Positions 7,246 to 15,369 of a DNA stretch of 25,972 nucleotides are shown here, piece after piece (positions within the stretch are counted from its first letter, which is position 1; every line of letters starts with the position of its first letter). A model generated the notes under the pieces. It had not been told where the DNA came from, ran no database searches, and saw only the letters and a program-made list of their open reading frames with translations. Position numbers and translations under genes: made by a program. This stretch comes from a virus. The stretch is from the IMG/VR virus record IMGVR_UViG_3300032087_000502, positions 1 through 25,972 of that record, one strand, 5' to 3'.

Positions 7246-7531
7246 CATCCATTGCGGATGAGATAAGCCCACCTGTATCAGCCCTGTGGCGAGCAGTTTC
7301 CTTTGCAATCTTTTTAGGTTGCTTTGAAAATTGCTTGCCTTTTTTTGTGTCTTCTCTTTTCTTTGCAGACGTTGCGGCATACTCTGCGGAGGACAAAGAT
7401 TCTCTAGCACTCTTAGGAAGATAGCGTTCACCCGTAGCCTTTGGGCCTTGTGTAGAAGGCTTACCAGACTTGGTTCCCCAATCTTCTTTTGTCCAATCCT
7501 TTAGGGATTGCTGAGACTTTTTAAGTGCCAT
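7229..7531 (-). CDS. DUF5872-like small basic protein (100 aa)
   Basis: The body of the protein (KDWTKEDWGTKSGKPSTQG through the KKGKQFSKQPKKIAKETARH segment) matches the conserved small phage protein family I recall as DUF5872, whose function is unknown. It is lysine-rich and likely small and globular. AGAGGA lies about 7 bases before ATG 7531. The last 20 residues (ADTGGLISSAMDVSKPC) go beyond the family core and resemble the GGLIS...DM tag ending the three tandem genes upstream in the operon. It is the last gene of the - arm. Confidence 0.8.
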   Translation of the reverse strand: MALKKSQQSLKDWTKEDWGTKSGKPSTQGPKATGERYLPKSARESLSSAEYAATSAKKREDTKKGKQFSKQPKKIAKETARHRADTGGLISSAMDVSKPC

Positions 7532-7569
7532 ACAAATTCCTCTTATATAATTTTATGTAGAACTTGGCT

Positions 7570-7779
7570 TTATGTGTAGCCGCCTCCCGCGTCTTTGTAC
7601 TGCTTGGCAAGAAATTGGGCTTTACGTGCAGACCACTGCCCCGGCTTACCGCCTTTGCTACCCGCTTTAATTTTGTTAAACAGACGCTTACGCATCTCTG
7701 GCTTAGTGTAGTTTCCTGCCTCATTAACTTTACTTCCTTCATTATACATTTGTCGCTCTAGATCAAAGATACTTTTCAT
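7570..7779 (-). CDS. Conserved small marine-phage protein, SKGGKPGQWSARKAQ type (69 aa)
   Basis: The region MYNEGSKVNEAGNYTKPEMR...KAGSKGGKPGQWSARKAQFLA is a compact basic sequence that I recall from many marine phages as an uncharacterised protein. An upstream GTG at 7785 is possible, but ATG 7779 has GGAG at a good distance, and the GTG overlaps that signal. The first residues, MKSIFDLE, echo the YKSVFDME tag ending the upstream neighbour, suggesting they derive from the same repeated segment. Function unknown. Confidence 0.8.
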   Translation of the reverse strand: MKSIFDLERQMYNEGSKVNEAGNYTKPEMRKRLFNKIKAGSKGGKPGQWSARKAQFLAKQYKDAGGGYT

Positions 7780-7781
7780 AT

Positions 7782-8162
7782 TCACTCCATATCAAAGACA
7801 GACTTGTAAGAGACTTTACCGCCTCTACTATAAGCAACATTACGCTTCATCTTTCGGGCTTCTGATCTACGCTGTTGTTCACTGCCTACACCGTATGCAA
7901 AACCAGCCCCAAAGTCTGGACGGTTTTTATTATTCTTTTTACTCTTTTCTGCTCCTGACTCAAGCGCCCCCTCTACAGCATCTTTTATGGCTCCTTCAGT
8001 ATTACGAACAGTTTCACCAACCTTCCCCGGCATATTAGCGCCGATGCTTTGCCCTGTTGTTATATGAGAAACAAAGTTACCAACAGTATACGGGTTAGGG
8101 GTTACAACAGCACTAATCCCTGCAATAGCTGTTTCTAAATCTAAAATGTTTTTGTTAGCCAT
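7782..8162 (-). CDS. Tandem paralogue 3 of tagged small proteins (126 aa)
   Basis: One of three adjacent genes with the same build. They share a short N-terminal helix (here ANKNILDLETAIAG), a Pro/Gly-containing weakly hydrophobic segment with a TG(K/Q) turn (TPNPYTVGNFVSHITTGQSI), a variable Lys/Arg-rich middle, and a C-terminal tag (SRGGKVSYKSVFDME). ATG 8162 overlaps the upstream stop (TAATG), with an AAAGG-type ribosome-binding site inside the previous gene's last codons. The 31 bases coding for most of the tag are identical to those of the next gene upstream. No database family is recognised. A virion or assembly role is guessed from neighbours. Confidence 0.8.
   Translation of the reverse strand: MANKNILDLETAIAGISAVVTPNPYTVGNFVSHITTGQSIGANMPGKVGETVRNTEGAIKDAVEGALESGAEKSKKNNKNRPDFGAGFAYGVGSEQQRRSEARKMKRNVAYSRGGKVSYKSVFDME
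7785..7815. repeat. 31-bp perfect direct repeat, copy A (tag-coding)
   Basis: This segment is identical to 8171-8201 and encodes, on the - strand, the C-terminal tag around SYKSVFDME. It also contains the GGAG used as ribosome-binding site by the following gene. Identity at the DNA level, not only in protein, points to recent duplication or gene conversion. Confidence 0.9.
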
Positions 8163-8473
8163 TATCCTTTCTCCATATCAAAGACAGACTTGTAAGAGAC
8201 TCTACCGCCTTTAGCCACGGTCTTACGCTGGCGCATTTCTTGCTTTGCCATAGCCTGCTCCATCTCATTCATGGCTCTTACAGTAGGTGTAATTGTAACT
8301 TCGGGTGGAGTATCTTTATCTCGTCCCATCTCGTGCTGTAGTATATCCATACCATGACCAGCCAAGCCTTTACCTGTAGCTACTTGCAAACCTAAATCGA
8401 CAACTCCTAAAGGTGTAGGGTTTCGTGCTACTCCAATAGCCTTTCCAAGATTCATAATATTTTTAAGTGCCAT
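8162..8473 (-). CDS. Tandem paralogue 2 of tagged small proteins (103 aa)
   Basis: It has the same layout as its neighbours: N-terminal ALKNIMNLGKAIGVARNPTP, then a GVVDLGLQVATGKGLAGH segment, a variable middle (DTPPEVTITPTVRAMNEMEQ) and the tag AKGGRVSYKSVFDMEKG. ATG 8473 overlaps the stop of the gene upstream (TAATG), with GGAG from that gene's DME codons as ribosome-binding site. No catalytic motif, signal peptide or clear transmembrane helix is seen. Function unknown; paralogy with both neighbours rests on shared order of motifs and the tag. Confidence 0.8.
   Translation of the reverse strand: MALKNIMNLGKAIGVARNPTPLGVVDLGLQVATGKGLAGHGMDILQHEMGRDKDTPPEVTITPTVRAMNEMEQAMAKQEMRQRKTVAKGGRVSYKSVFDMEKG
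8171..8201. repeat. 31-bp perfect direct repeat, copy B (tag-coding)
   Basis: The second exact copy of the tag-coding segment at 7785-7815. A third, diverged copy begins near 8482 at the end of paralogue 1. Confidence 0.9.
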
Positions 8474-8805
8474 TATCCGTTCTCCATGTCTGTAATAGAC
8501 TTATAAGAAATTAAACCACCCTTAGCATTCCTTCCGCGCATAATCTTTTTTTGCTGTGGATCACGGAAGAAACCGCCTTCTGAAATAACATCGCCCTTTT
8601 TATTGGGGCCAACATTACCTGTGCCTGTAGCTGGCCCTTTAATAGTTCCTGCAAGATGCTCTGGAATTGTTTTACCCGTAAAAGCTTTTGAGGCTAGGTT
8701 GGCTCCCGTATAAGCTATCCCTGCTGGAGTAGGCTTTATAGCTGTAGTAACCACACCAGCAATGGGGTTATTAGCTAAATCTTTTATATCTTTAAAGGAT
8801 GGCAT
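8473..8805 (-). CDS. Tandem paralogue 1 of tagged small proteins (110 aa)
   Basis: The first and most diverged of the three tandem genes: N-terminal PSFKDIKDLANNPIAGVVTT, the segment AIKPTPAGIAYTGANLASKA with TGKTIPEHL, a Gly/Pro-rich middle, and the tag AKGGLISYKSITDMENG. Its NPTP/KPTP and ATGK/FTGK elements line up with paralogue 2. It begins two bases after the stop of the 88-aa gene. No known family is recognised. Function unknown. Confidence 0.8.
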   Translation of the reverse strand: MPSFKDIKDLANNPIAGVVTTAIKPTPAGIAYTGANLASKAFTGKTIPEHLAGTIKGPATGTGNVGPNKKGDVISEGGFFRDPQQKKIMRGRNAKGGLISYKSITDMENG

Positions 8806-8806
8806 T

Positions 8807-9073
8807 CTAATCTCCCGGTGGAAAACCTAACATTTTTTCATTTGAAATTATCCAAGACTTTGGTATTGCAATTTCTGCATCGCCTTGAACAGCTACCCCA
8901 TCTTCAACAAGAAAGTGTGGGCATATAATTATTGTATCTTTATCTTCGTAAACAATGATTCCGCATGAGACTGCCAAGGCTGAAGTAATCTTCTTTAGTT
9001 CTTCTATGTCCCTCCAACCTACGTTAGAACCTCCAGAGGCATCACGCCATACGATCTTATGTATCGTTACCAC
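8807..9073 (-). CDS. Hypothetical 88-aa protein
   Basis: It starts at GTG 9073, inside the last codons of the 1638-aa gene (7-base overlap), with AAGG a few bases upstream. Coupling is likely because the signal is modest and no ATG lies near. The protein looks like a small alpha/beta fold: IHKIVWRDASGGSNVGWRDI, then a helix, then strands (GIIVYEDKDTIIICPHFLV) and IAIPKSWI. No family is recognised. Its place after the giant internal protein and before the tagged cassette suggests an accessory virion or assembly role, without direct evidence. Confidence 0.75.
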   Translation of the reverse strand: MVTIHKIVWRDASGGSNVGWRDIEELKKITSALAVSCGIIVYEDKDTIIICPHFLVEDGVAVQGDAEIAIPKSWIISNEKMLGFPPGD

Positions 9074-9315
9074 TTGACCTTATCAGCCCAATAAGCCGCA
9101 GACATCTTTCCGCGCTTGATGTTCTTTCTGTGACGGGCTTTGAAGCTCTTGCGCTTGGCCTTCATACGTGCAGATTCACCAGCCTTTGGCTTGCCAGCAG
9201 TCTTAGCGCCCTGCTCACCAAAACGAATTATCTTTTCTTTACCGCCTTCGCAGGCTTTGACAACATGAGACTTCTTAGGGTGGTTAGGTGTGCGTCGAGG
9301 CTTGTTGCAGGCCAT
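9067..9315 (-). other. DUF6321 domain with possible internal start
   Basis: The last 82 codons of the 1638-aa gene begin with an in-frame ATG at 9315 followed by ACNKPRRTP, the N-terminus this family has when free-standing in other phages as I recall. AAGAAG precedes it directly. A separate short product from this internal ATG is possible but unproven. Confidence 0.4.
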
Positions 9316-12300
9316 CTTCTTCTTGTCAATCTTACCACCCTTAGCAACCGCATAGCGTCTTGTAACACCACCTTTAGAATATGCAAAGTCTTTACGTTCT
9401 CCACGCACCGCGTTCTTAACAAGCACTAGTGGGCCAACCTGAATAGCTTCATCACCAGCTATAATAGGGTCGCCAGTAACTCTATCAAAGAAATATGAAT
9501 GCCTGTCTGGGTTATAACCTACTTGAGTCCAATCAGGATCGTGGAGCGCCTGTTGAGCCAATACATAGTTCTCTTCATCAGACCTATTAATAAGATTACC
9601 ATCAATCCTAGCAAATGGAGACTTAGCTCCACCTTTCATAACCTTTTCAGCTTTTGCCTGCTCGCCTTTTGTCGGCATTAAATCTACGTTCTTTATAGCC
9701 GCTGTAGCTCTGTGCGAGGCTTTACCTTTGACATGAACAGTTGGAACCCACGTATCGTGATTCGTATAGGCCGGTATGTCTAACCTTAAGCCTACCTTCT
9801 GTCCATCAGGAATCTCTAGGTTAATCTTTTCTTTCTTATTTTTATCTAGTGCATTGAACATCTCATCATAAGTTGCTGGTTCAGGAACTTCTGCATACGG
9901 GCTGAGCGTTGCATCAGGCACAGGCATTCTTTCAAAGCCTTCCTTAACATTCTTTTCAGTTATTGGTTCAGCACCGGCCTTAGACAGTACCCTAGACAGT
10001 TGCTTAACAAGCGCACCAGCCGCAAAGCCTGAACGATCTTCTTCGTCTATGAAAGCCCCACCAGCCTGCTGGTCGTAGGGCCGTCCCGTCATCCTGTCTA
10101 TGCGCTCATCAGGCTCTACAGGGACTTGAGGGACGTTGTAGACTTCGCCGCCTTTACCATAAGCAGATCTCAAAGGAGGTCTTGGACGCTCCTCAACCTT
10201 TGTAAGCGGTGTCTGCTCATAAGCGTTTTGAATGCTGTAGAGGTTTTGTATATATGCGAAATATTCATCTTGCTCGTTAAGGCCTGTCTTTTTTACAAGG
10301 TCTATATAATTATTTTTTACGTAGTCTGTAAAGTAAGGGCGATTTCTGAACAAGGCTATCCGCTGATCGGCCCCAATGCCAGCCCTTTTTAATTCATATT
10401 CAGTCGCTATGTCGCCAATCAACAGTCTAGATCTACGCACTGTGTCATACAAATCTTGTTGGGCCTTGTAATCACCAGACAGCCTTCTTTCAAAAGATTG
10501 CAATACTTCTTCTGCATCTTTATTAAAGCTTGGCGTAGCTGAAGACTGATTGCCCCTTCTACCTAGATAATTTCTGGCGGCATAATAAACAGTCTCGTCA
10601 TCGTTTCTTGGGGTTATTCTAAATCCAGCAAGCGCGAGCGTTTCTAAATAAGGATCTCTTCTGGGCCTGTCAAAAGCGGCTTTCTTCTCATCAGAAAAAA
10701 TATTTCTTATGCCTGTCGTTGTTCCCGGCTCAAAGGTCTTTAATAGCTCTATTGCTACATTACCAAAAAACTCGCCTAGGGGCATTTCAGGTTCTGTTAA
10801 TACAGTGCCGTCTGAAGCTCTAACTGTTTCATCTGCTACCCTACCTTTAACAGCCCTACTTATATCAACAATAGCTTCCGTTAGTATGGACTGTTCAGCA
10901 TAAGGAGCGCCTAAAGATATTAAAGCTTGCTCTGCGGCACTAGAAAGGACTTCATCTAGTTCTTTACCTTGCCGTTCTCCAGAAATTATTTCGCCATATA
11001 TTCTTTGGATAGGTTCTTTTATAGTATTGTAAGAATCAATAAAGCGCGTGTCTATTGTCGCAGGCTTACCATCAACCATCGCATGGATTCTGGTGGCTTT
11101 AGACCAAGGCGTTTCGCTATTGGCTTGTGCCGCTTCTGCTTCAGCCTCATCAAAACCCATGAGATATTCACTTGCCGTTGACGCGCCCTCAAATCCTACT
11201 GTCGGGAGAAGCGTAAAGCCCGTCAGTCTTTTTGCACCTCTTGCCGCTATTACACGATTACCAGAATTTATTTCTTCAGCGGCCTGCTTAACAATATTTA
11301 TACTTGTCCTGATAATTTCTGATGGGAAGGCTGGGAAGTTTCCTACAAACAAATATCGCAGATTTTTAACAAAGGGAGGAACCAAGTCATAGTTTGGGAA
11401 AGTATTTCTAATAATTTGAGCCGCCCTCATTTCTAAAACTTCTTCGCTTTCATCAGGAAAAGCCTTCTTCAAAGTTTTAAGTTCATACTCAAAGGCATTC
11501 ATTTTGTAGAAATCGTCTGTTCCCATATAGACGGCTTCAGCACCTTCATCTATTTTCTTGAGATTCTTAATTGGCAACCGATCTATAAACCCCTTTGGGT
11601 CTATATTGAAATCTCTTAAAGCTCTTCTATATTCATTTACCTTTACACTGGTGTTGATTACGCCCAATCGGGTGTATCTCTGATAGGAGTCAGTTAAGGA
11701 CTTATCGTCAAAAAACCAGCCCTGCTGATTAGCAATAGCTTTCAAAGAATTTGAACCGCTATGGAAAGGATAAATCATCCCGTTCGCCAATCCAAACTGT
11801 GCTCCACCAAAAATGTTACGCATATGAGTACCTATACTGCGTACAGTTTTAGATTTTTGAGTTTCACCCTTTAAGCGAGAAAAAATACGTAAAGCTGTAG
11901 CAACCATACCATCACTACCAGCAAGAAAATCATCTTGCAACCCTTCTAAAGCCGCCTTAACTTGTGGTGTAGTGTACATCCCATCTAAAGGACTACCGGG
12001 AATATCTAACTTAGCATTATATTTTATAGACCTACCAGTTCTTTCGCTTGTTCTGGTTACTGGCCCACCACTTATAACATTCCCCGTCTTTGGATCAATA
12101 ACTTCTTTTTCAAAAAGATATTTACCAAGGGCCGCGCTCTTTAAATTCTCATTAAACCTGTTGTTTTCTACAAGCCTTGCCATCTTCGTGACGGTTAAGA
12201 TTACATCTTCAGATGGATTTTCAACCTCACCAAAAAACTCCTTGGCTGTTTTTGAAAGGTCTTGTCTTTCTAAAAGTATTTTTCTATTTTCAGCAGTCGT

Positions 12301-13983
12301 ATTTCTAAAGAATTTTAAAACATCGCCTCTAGATCCTTTTACACCGTCTAGAATTGAATCGACTATGCCTTGTGCCTCTTCGCCCATCCTCTTTATTTCA
12401 TCAGGAGTTATAGGCCCAGCCTCCATAGCTGTCTTCATCTTCATGTTCTGAATCTGCTGAACAAATCTTTTGACAACAGCATCATCAGGAGTATAACCAG
12501 CATCCTCAAACATCCTGTACGATTGTCTCAAATACTGACCAACATTATCTTCAATTGTCTTTTTAACATTACTGTCTGGGATATTAGAATTAACAATCCT
12601 AGAAGATAGCGAATCAATTAATTCTCTAGCCTCTAAAACATTTTCAGCTACTTCAACAGGCAGTCCCATCTTATTAGCTTTAAACTGTAGTGTGGCTTTT
12701 GGATCAAAATCATATGCAGTTGTCAGAGCCTGACGAACTTTATCTGTTACTTCGCCCTTCTCTTCAAGACTATTCAATGAGCGTTGCAAACGCATAGCTA
12801 TGTTTTCAGATTCTTGAATAATTTGTCTAGTCGCGTACTCTTTATCCCTGTGCATATTAAATGCTAATGGAGTAAAGTATCCTCTCGACGTAAACAAACT
12901 ACCTAAAAATCTGTTTATAAAGCTAGACTGTTGCATCTCAACTTGAGCCAAGCCTTCAGGAGTTTCTGAAAACTTCATAGTATCTGTAGGCTCTATTCTA
13001 GAAATTTGTATTTCTTCTCTAGCTTCTTTGAGCATCTTGAGTGCTTGTTCTGCTTGTTCTTCGGGACTTAATTTTTGTCCTTTCAATACGCCAAAGACTT
13101 CAAGCATTCTAGCGCCTAAAGCCCCACCGCCTTTACCAGCCAGCTTTATGCCTTCTAAACCTAAATCAAAAGCGCCAGATAAAAACATTGCTTCTAGACT
13201 AAGCTTTATTCTTTTATCCAAAGCATCATCATCTTCTTTGATTTGAAAAAACTCAACAAAGTCTTTTGTGTTCTGCTTTAATTGAATAACGCCTTCTTCG
13301 TCAAGATCAGAAACAATTCCAGCAATAGTCTCAGAAGGATCGTCAGAATACAAAGCGTTCTCAGTAATTACAGACGCCATACCGCCAGCCATAAGAGTTT
13401 GAGCAAGTTGAGGCAACTTACTTACGCTCTCGACAAAGGGCTTTGCAGTTTTATATGCACCCGCACCAACCACAAAGTAGGGTAGAATCATAGACGCTCC
13501 ACCAGCAAGAGTAGAGTATTCTTTGTACTCGCCTGTTTCTGGTTCGATGATGTCTTCTTTTTCTACATCAGCGCCGTATGCTTGCATACCTTTAGAAAGA
13601 TTATCAACTAATAGGTTTTTAAACTTAGTTACTGTTTCTTCAGGTATTAACTCACCTTCAGGCCCTTTGACGCCTATCATCTCTCCTACAGCACCTAGTG
13701 GATTTTGCCACGCGGCATTGAGAACATCTTGGCCTAGCTCTACTGGACCCATAGCTGTTCGCGCAAGGGTTTGAGTAAGGTCAGCCGCAAGGTTTTCTTC
13801 TGGAGGCTCAGAAGGCTCTTGTACAGGCTCTGGTGCTTCTTCAGGTTCTTTTTTAAAGGCTTCTAAAAGACCCTGCTCTTTAGCCCTTGCCTTAATTTCA
13901 TCATCAGACAGGGTGCCGTCATGCACAACATAAACTATGCGACCATCACCAAGTGTAACTTTTGTTCTGTATCTTTCAGTCAT
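9067..13983 (-). CDS. Giant 1638-aa internal-virion-type multidomain protein with C-terminal DUF6321 domain
   Basis: It is the largest protein here, following a 461-aa helical protein as T7 gp16 follows gp15. N-terminus: a small beta/helix unit (YRTKVTLGDGRIVYVVHDGT) then a Glu/Pro-rich linker (about 40-65). A hydrophobic Gly/Ala stretch (LAGGASMILPYFVVGAGAY, about 160-180) could touch membrane. The long middle is helical, with a conserved-looking TQKSKTVRSIGTHMRNIFGG segment. After a linker with a GKGGEVYNV motif comes a domain around 1380-1535 (LRLDIPAYTNHDTW...IQVGPLVLVKNAV), which I recall from other phage proteins but cannot name. Then SKGG and AKGG motifs and a DUF6321 domain (1557-1638, ACNKPRRTPNHPKKSH to WADKVKW), usually a separate protein. 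No lytic transglycosylase motif is seen. Likely a DNA-ejection or polyvalent protein delivered with DNA. Confidence 0.75.
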   Translation of the reverse strand: MTERYRTKVTLGDGRIVYVVHDGTLSDDEIKARAKEQGLLEAFKKEPEEAPEPVQEPSEPPEENLAADLTQTLARTAMGPVELGQDVLNAAWQNPLGAVGEMIGVKGPEGELIPEETVTKFKNLLVDNLSKGMQAYGADVEKEDIIEPETGEYKEYSTLAGGASMILPYFVVGAGAYKTAKPFVESVSKLPQLAQTLMAGGMASVITENALYSDDPSETIAGIVSDLDEEGVIQLKQNTKDFVEFFQIKEDDDALDKRIKLSLEAMFLSGAFDLGLEGIKLAGKGGGALGARMLEVFGVLKGQKLSPEEQAEQALKMLKEAREEIQISRIEPTDTMKFSETPEGLAQVEMQQSSFINRFLGSLFTSRGYFTPLAFNMHRDKEYATRQIIQESENIAMRLQRSLNSLEEKGEVTDKVRQALTTAYDFDPKATLQFKANKMGLPVEVAENVLEARELIDSLSSRIVNSNIPDSNVKKTIEDNVGQYLRQSYRMFEDAGYTPDDAVVKRFVQQIQNMKMKTAMEAGPITPDEIKRMGEEAQGIVDSILDGVKGSRGDVLKFFRNTTAENRKILLERQDLSKTAKEFFGEVENPSEDVILTVTKMARLVENNRFNENLKSAALGKYLFEKEVIDPKTGNVISGGPVTRTSERTGRSIKYNAKLDIPGSPLDGMYTTPQVKAALEGLQDDFLAGSDGMVATALRIFSRLKGETQKSKTVRSIGTHMRNIFGGAQFGLANGMIYPFHSGSNSLKAIANQQGWFFDDKSLTDSYQRYTRLGVINTSVKVNEYRRALRDFNIDPKGFIDRLPIKNLKKIDEGAEAVYMGTDDFYKMNAFEYELKTLKKAFPDESEEVLEMRAAQIIRNTFPNYDLVPPFVKNLRYLFVGNFPAFPSEIIRTSINIVKQAAEEINSGNRVIAARGAKRLTGFTLLPTVGFEGASTASEYLMGFDEAEAEAAQANSETPWSKATRIHAMVDGKPATIDTRFIDSYNTIKEPIQRIYGEIISGERQGKELDEVLSSAAEQALISLGAPYAEQSILTEAIVDISRAVKGRVADETVRASDGTVLTEPEMPLGEFFGNVAIELLKTFEPGTTTGIRNIFSDEKKAAFDRPRRDPYLETLALAGFRITPRNDDETVYYAARNYLGRRGNQSSATPSFNKDAEEVLQSFERRLSGDYKAQQDLYDTVRRSRLLIGDIATEYELKRAGIGADQRIALFRNRPYFTDYVKNNYIDLVKKTGLNEQDEYFAYIQNLYSIQNAYEQTPLTKVEERPRPPLRSAYGKGGEVYNVPQVPVEPDERIDRMTGRPYDQQAGGAFIDEEDRSGFAAGALVKQLSRVLSKAGAEPITEKNVKEGFERMPVPDATLSPYAEVPEPATYDEMFNALDKNKKEKINLEIPDGQKVGLRLDIPAYTNHDTWVPTVHVKGKASHRATAAIKNVDLMPTKGEQAKAEKVMKGGAKSPFARIDGNLINRSDEENYVLAQQALHDPDWTQVGYNPDRHSYFFDRVTGDPIIAGDEAIQVGPLVLVKNAVRGERKDFAYSKGGVTRRYAVAKGGKIDKKKMACNKPRRTPNHPKKSHVVKACEGGKEKIIRFGEQGAKTAGKPKAGESARMKAKRKSFKARHRKNIKRGKMSAAYWADKVKW

Positions 13984-15369
13984 TTAATATGGCTCAGTAC
14001 CAATAATCTCAGGTTCAATTGTTAGGCCTGAAATTAGACCACCCAATATAGATGTTCCCTTTTTAATGTAATCTTCTATATCTTCTTCAGTACCGTCTCT
14101 TATAGTAGCCGCATAATCTTTCAAAAAATTCTGCATAAATATGTTAGTAACCACATTAATTGACTGCGCTATACTCTCTTGATAAGCATCTTCTTTTCTA
14201 TAATTGCTAGTATCTTGGGCATATTTAGTATATAGCGCCATGAATCTAGCGAACTGCTGGGGTGAGCGCGGCTTTAATCCCGTAACACCCGGAACAACAG
14301 TAGCTTCTTCTCCCTCACCACCGGAAAGGGTTTCGGGTGAGGCAAGCTCTGCTAAAAACCTTTTACGCGCCCCTTCAGAAAAATAGTTTTGCACTACATA
14401 GGCCATGCCCTCAACAGTCTGAACTTCCCTAGTACCTATATGCTCGTCGTTATCGCTATCAAAAGGCTCTTTATTAGTTATTCGTTTATTACCCCGTGCA
14501 TCTGTCTCTATTTCAAGCACGTAAGTGAGGTCTTGATCGCCTACACGAGCAGTTATAATTTTAGGCTCACTGAATGCTCCTGTTGGTAGCTCTTTTATTT
14601 TTTGGCTTATCTTTTCAGCCGCCGCTTCGTTATCAGCATAATTTGAAGACAGTACAAGATCTCTGGTTCTTCCGTAAGTCTTCATCAGGGTGTTGAGTCG
14701 CTTGGCCTGCTCTGCCTCTGAAAGATCAATAGTTCCAGAAGGCCCTTCAACTTGAGGAGTGCTATATTCTTTTAGTGCCGCGAGTTGACGTAGCTCCATA
14801 TCTTCATTAGACATACCATCTACCATGCCACGCATAAAGGATGTAATGCCTTCTTGGATATTAGAAGGCCTCAAGCGTTTTTGAATTAAGTCAAGGCGAT
14901 TAGTGTAGCTTCCACTTTCAGGCGCTTGTTGAGCAATAGTCCTCATTTCTGATATCAAGCCCATCTTTTTCTTAGCTACTGTAGCCGCCATTTCATTAAC
15001 AAGCGCATCAAAGTGACTTGTACCTAACTGTGCGCTAGGGTTTTGTTGTTGAATCTGTTGCTGGGCTATTGGCTTTGCTAGACCTAGCTCATATTGATAT
15101 TGAGACATACCTGAATCCGCTACTCGCTTGTCATAATCCAATAAAAAAGCAAGGCTATTATCGGCTCCCCTAGCAACTTGCCTAGCTGACTGAACATCTT
15201 CACGTTGCATAAAGTTCATAGTCTTTTCTTGCAAAAAAGTATTAGCAAGTTTTTTTAAGATCTGAACGCCTGTCCCAAGATAAGCCGCCCTTTCTTCATC
15301 CTTACGTCTACGCCTATTTCTATCACGCTGTTGTTGAAGTAGGGATTGTCCAAACTCTTCAATAGACAT
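13984..15369 (-). CDS. Probable internal virion protein (461 aa), gp15-like position
   Basis: A mostly helical, charged protein: N-terminal EEFGQSLLQQQRDRNRRRRK with an Arg cluster, Gln-rich stretches (AQQQIQQQNPSAQLG near residue 130), then mixed helical and beta segments (IITARVGDQDLTYVLEIETD, about 270-290) and a C-terminal helical region ending in hydrophobic SILGGLISGLTIEP. It lies directly before the giant 1638-aa gene with no spacer, and its ATG 15369 overlaps the stop of the gene upstream. No Pfam family is recalled. An internal core or ejection role is inferred from order and composition, not homology. Confidence 0.7.
   Translation of the reverse strand: MSIEEFGQSLLQQQRDRNRRRRKDEERAAYLGTGVQILKKLANTFLQEKTMNFMQREDVQSARQVARGADNSLAFLLDYDKRVADSGMSQYQYELGLAKPIAQQQIQQQNPSAQLGTSHFDALVNEMAATVAKKKMGLISEMRTIAQQAPESGSYTNRLDLIQKRLRPSNIQEGITSFMRGMVDGMSNEDMELRQLAALKEYSTPQVEGPSGTIDLSEAEQAKRLNTLMKTYGRTRDLVLSSNYADNEAAAEKISQKIKELPTGAFSEPKIITARVGDQDLTYVLEIETDARGNKRITNKEPFDSDNDEHIGTREVQTVEGMAYVVQNYFSEGARKRFLAELASPETLSGGEGEEATVVPGVTGLKPRSPQQFARFMALYTKYAQDTSNYRKEDAYQESIAQSINVVTNIFMQNFLKDYAATIRDGTEEDIEDYIKKGTSILGGLISGLTIEPEIIGTEPY

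Noticed and set aside
7246-7260. Inverted repeat CATCC/GGATG after the + arm, as a terminator
   Set aside because: Only five base pairs, no T tract in either direction, and inside coding sequence.
11048-12451. Long + strand ORFs opposite the 1638-aa gene
   Set aside because: They are antisense shadows of a clear - strand coding frame, low in charged residues and without start signals or family resemblance.
9067-13983. Lytic transglycosylase or protease domain in the 1638-aa protein
   Set aside because: I found no matching catalytic motif by eye; only helical, hydrophobic and the C-terminal conserved domains were evident.
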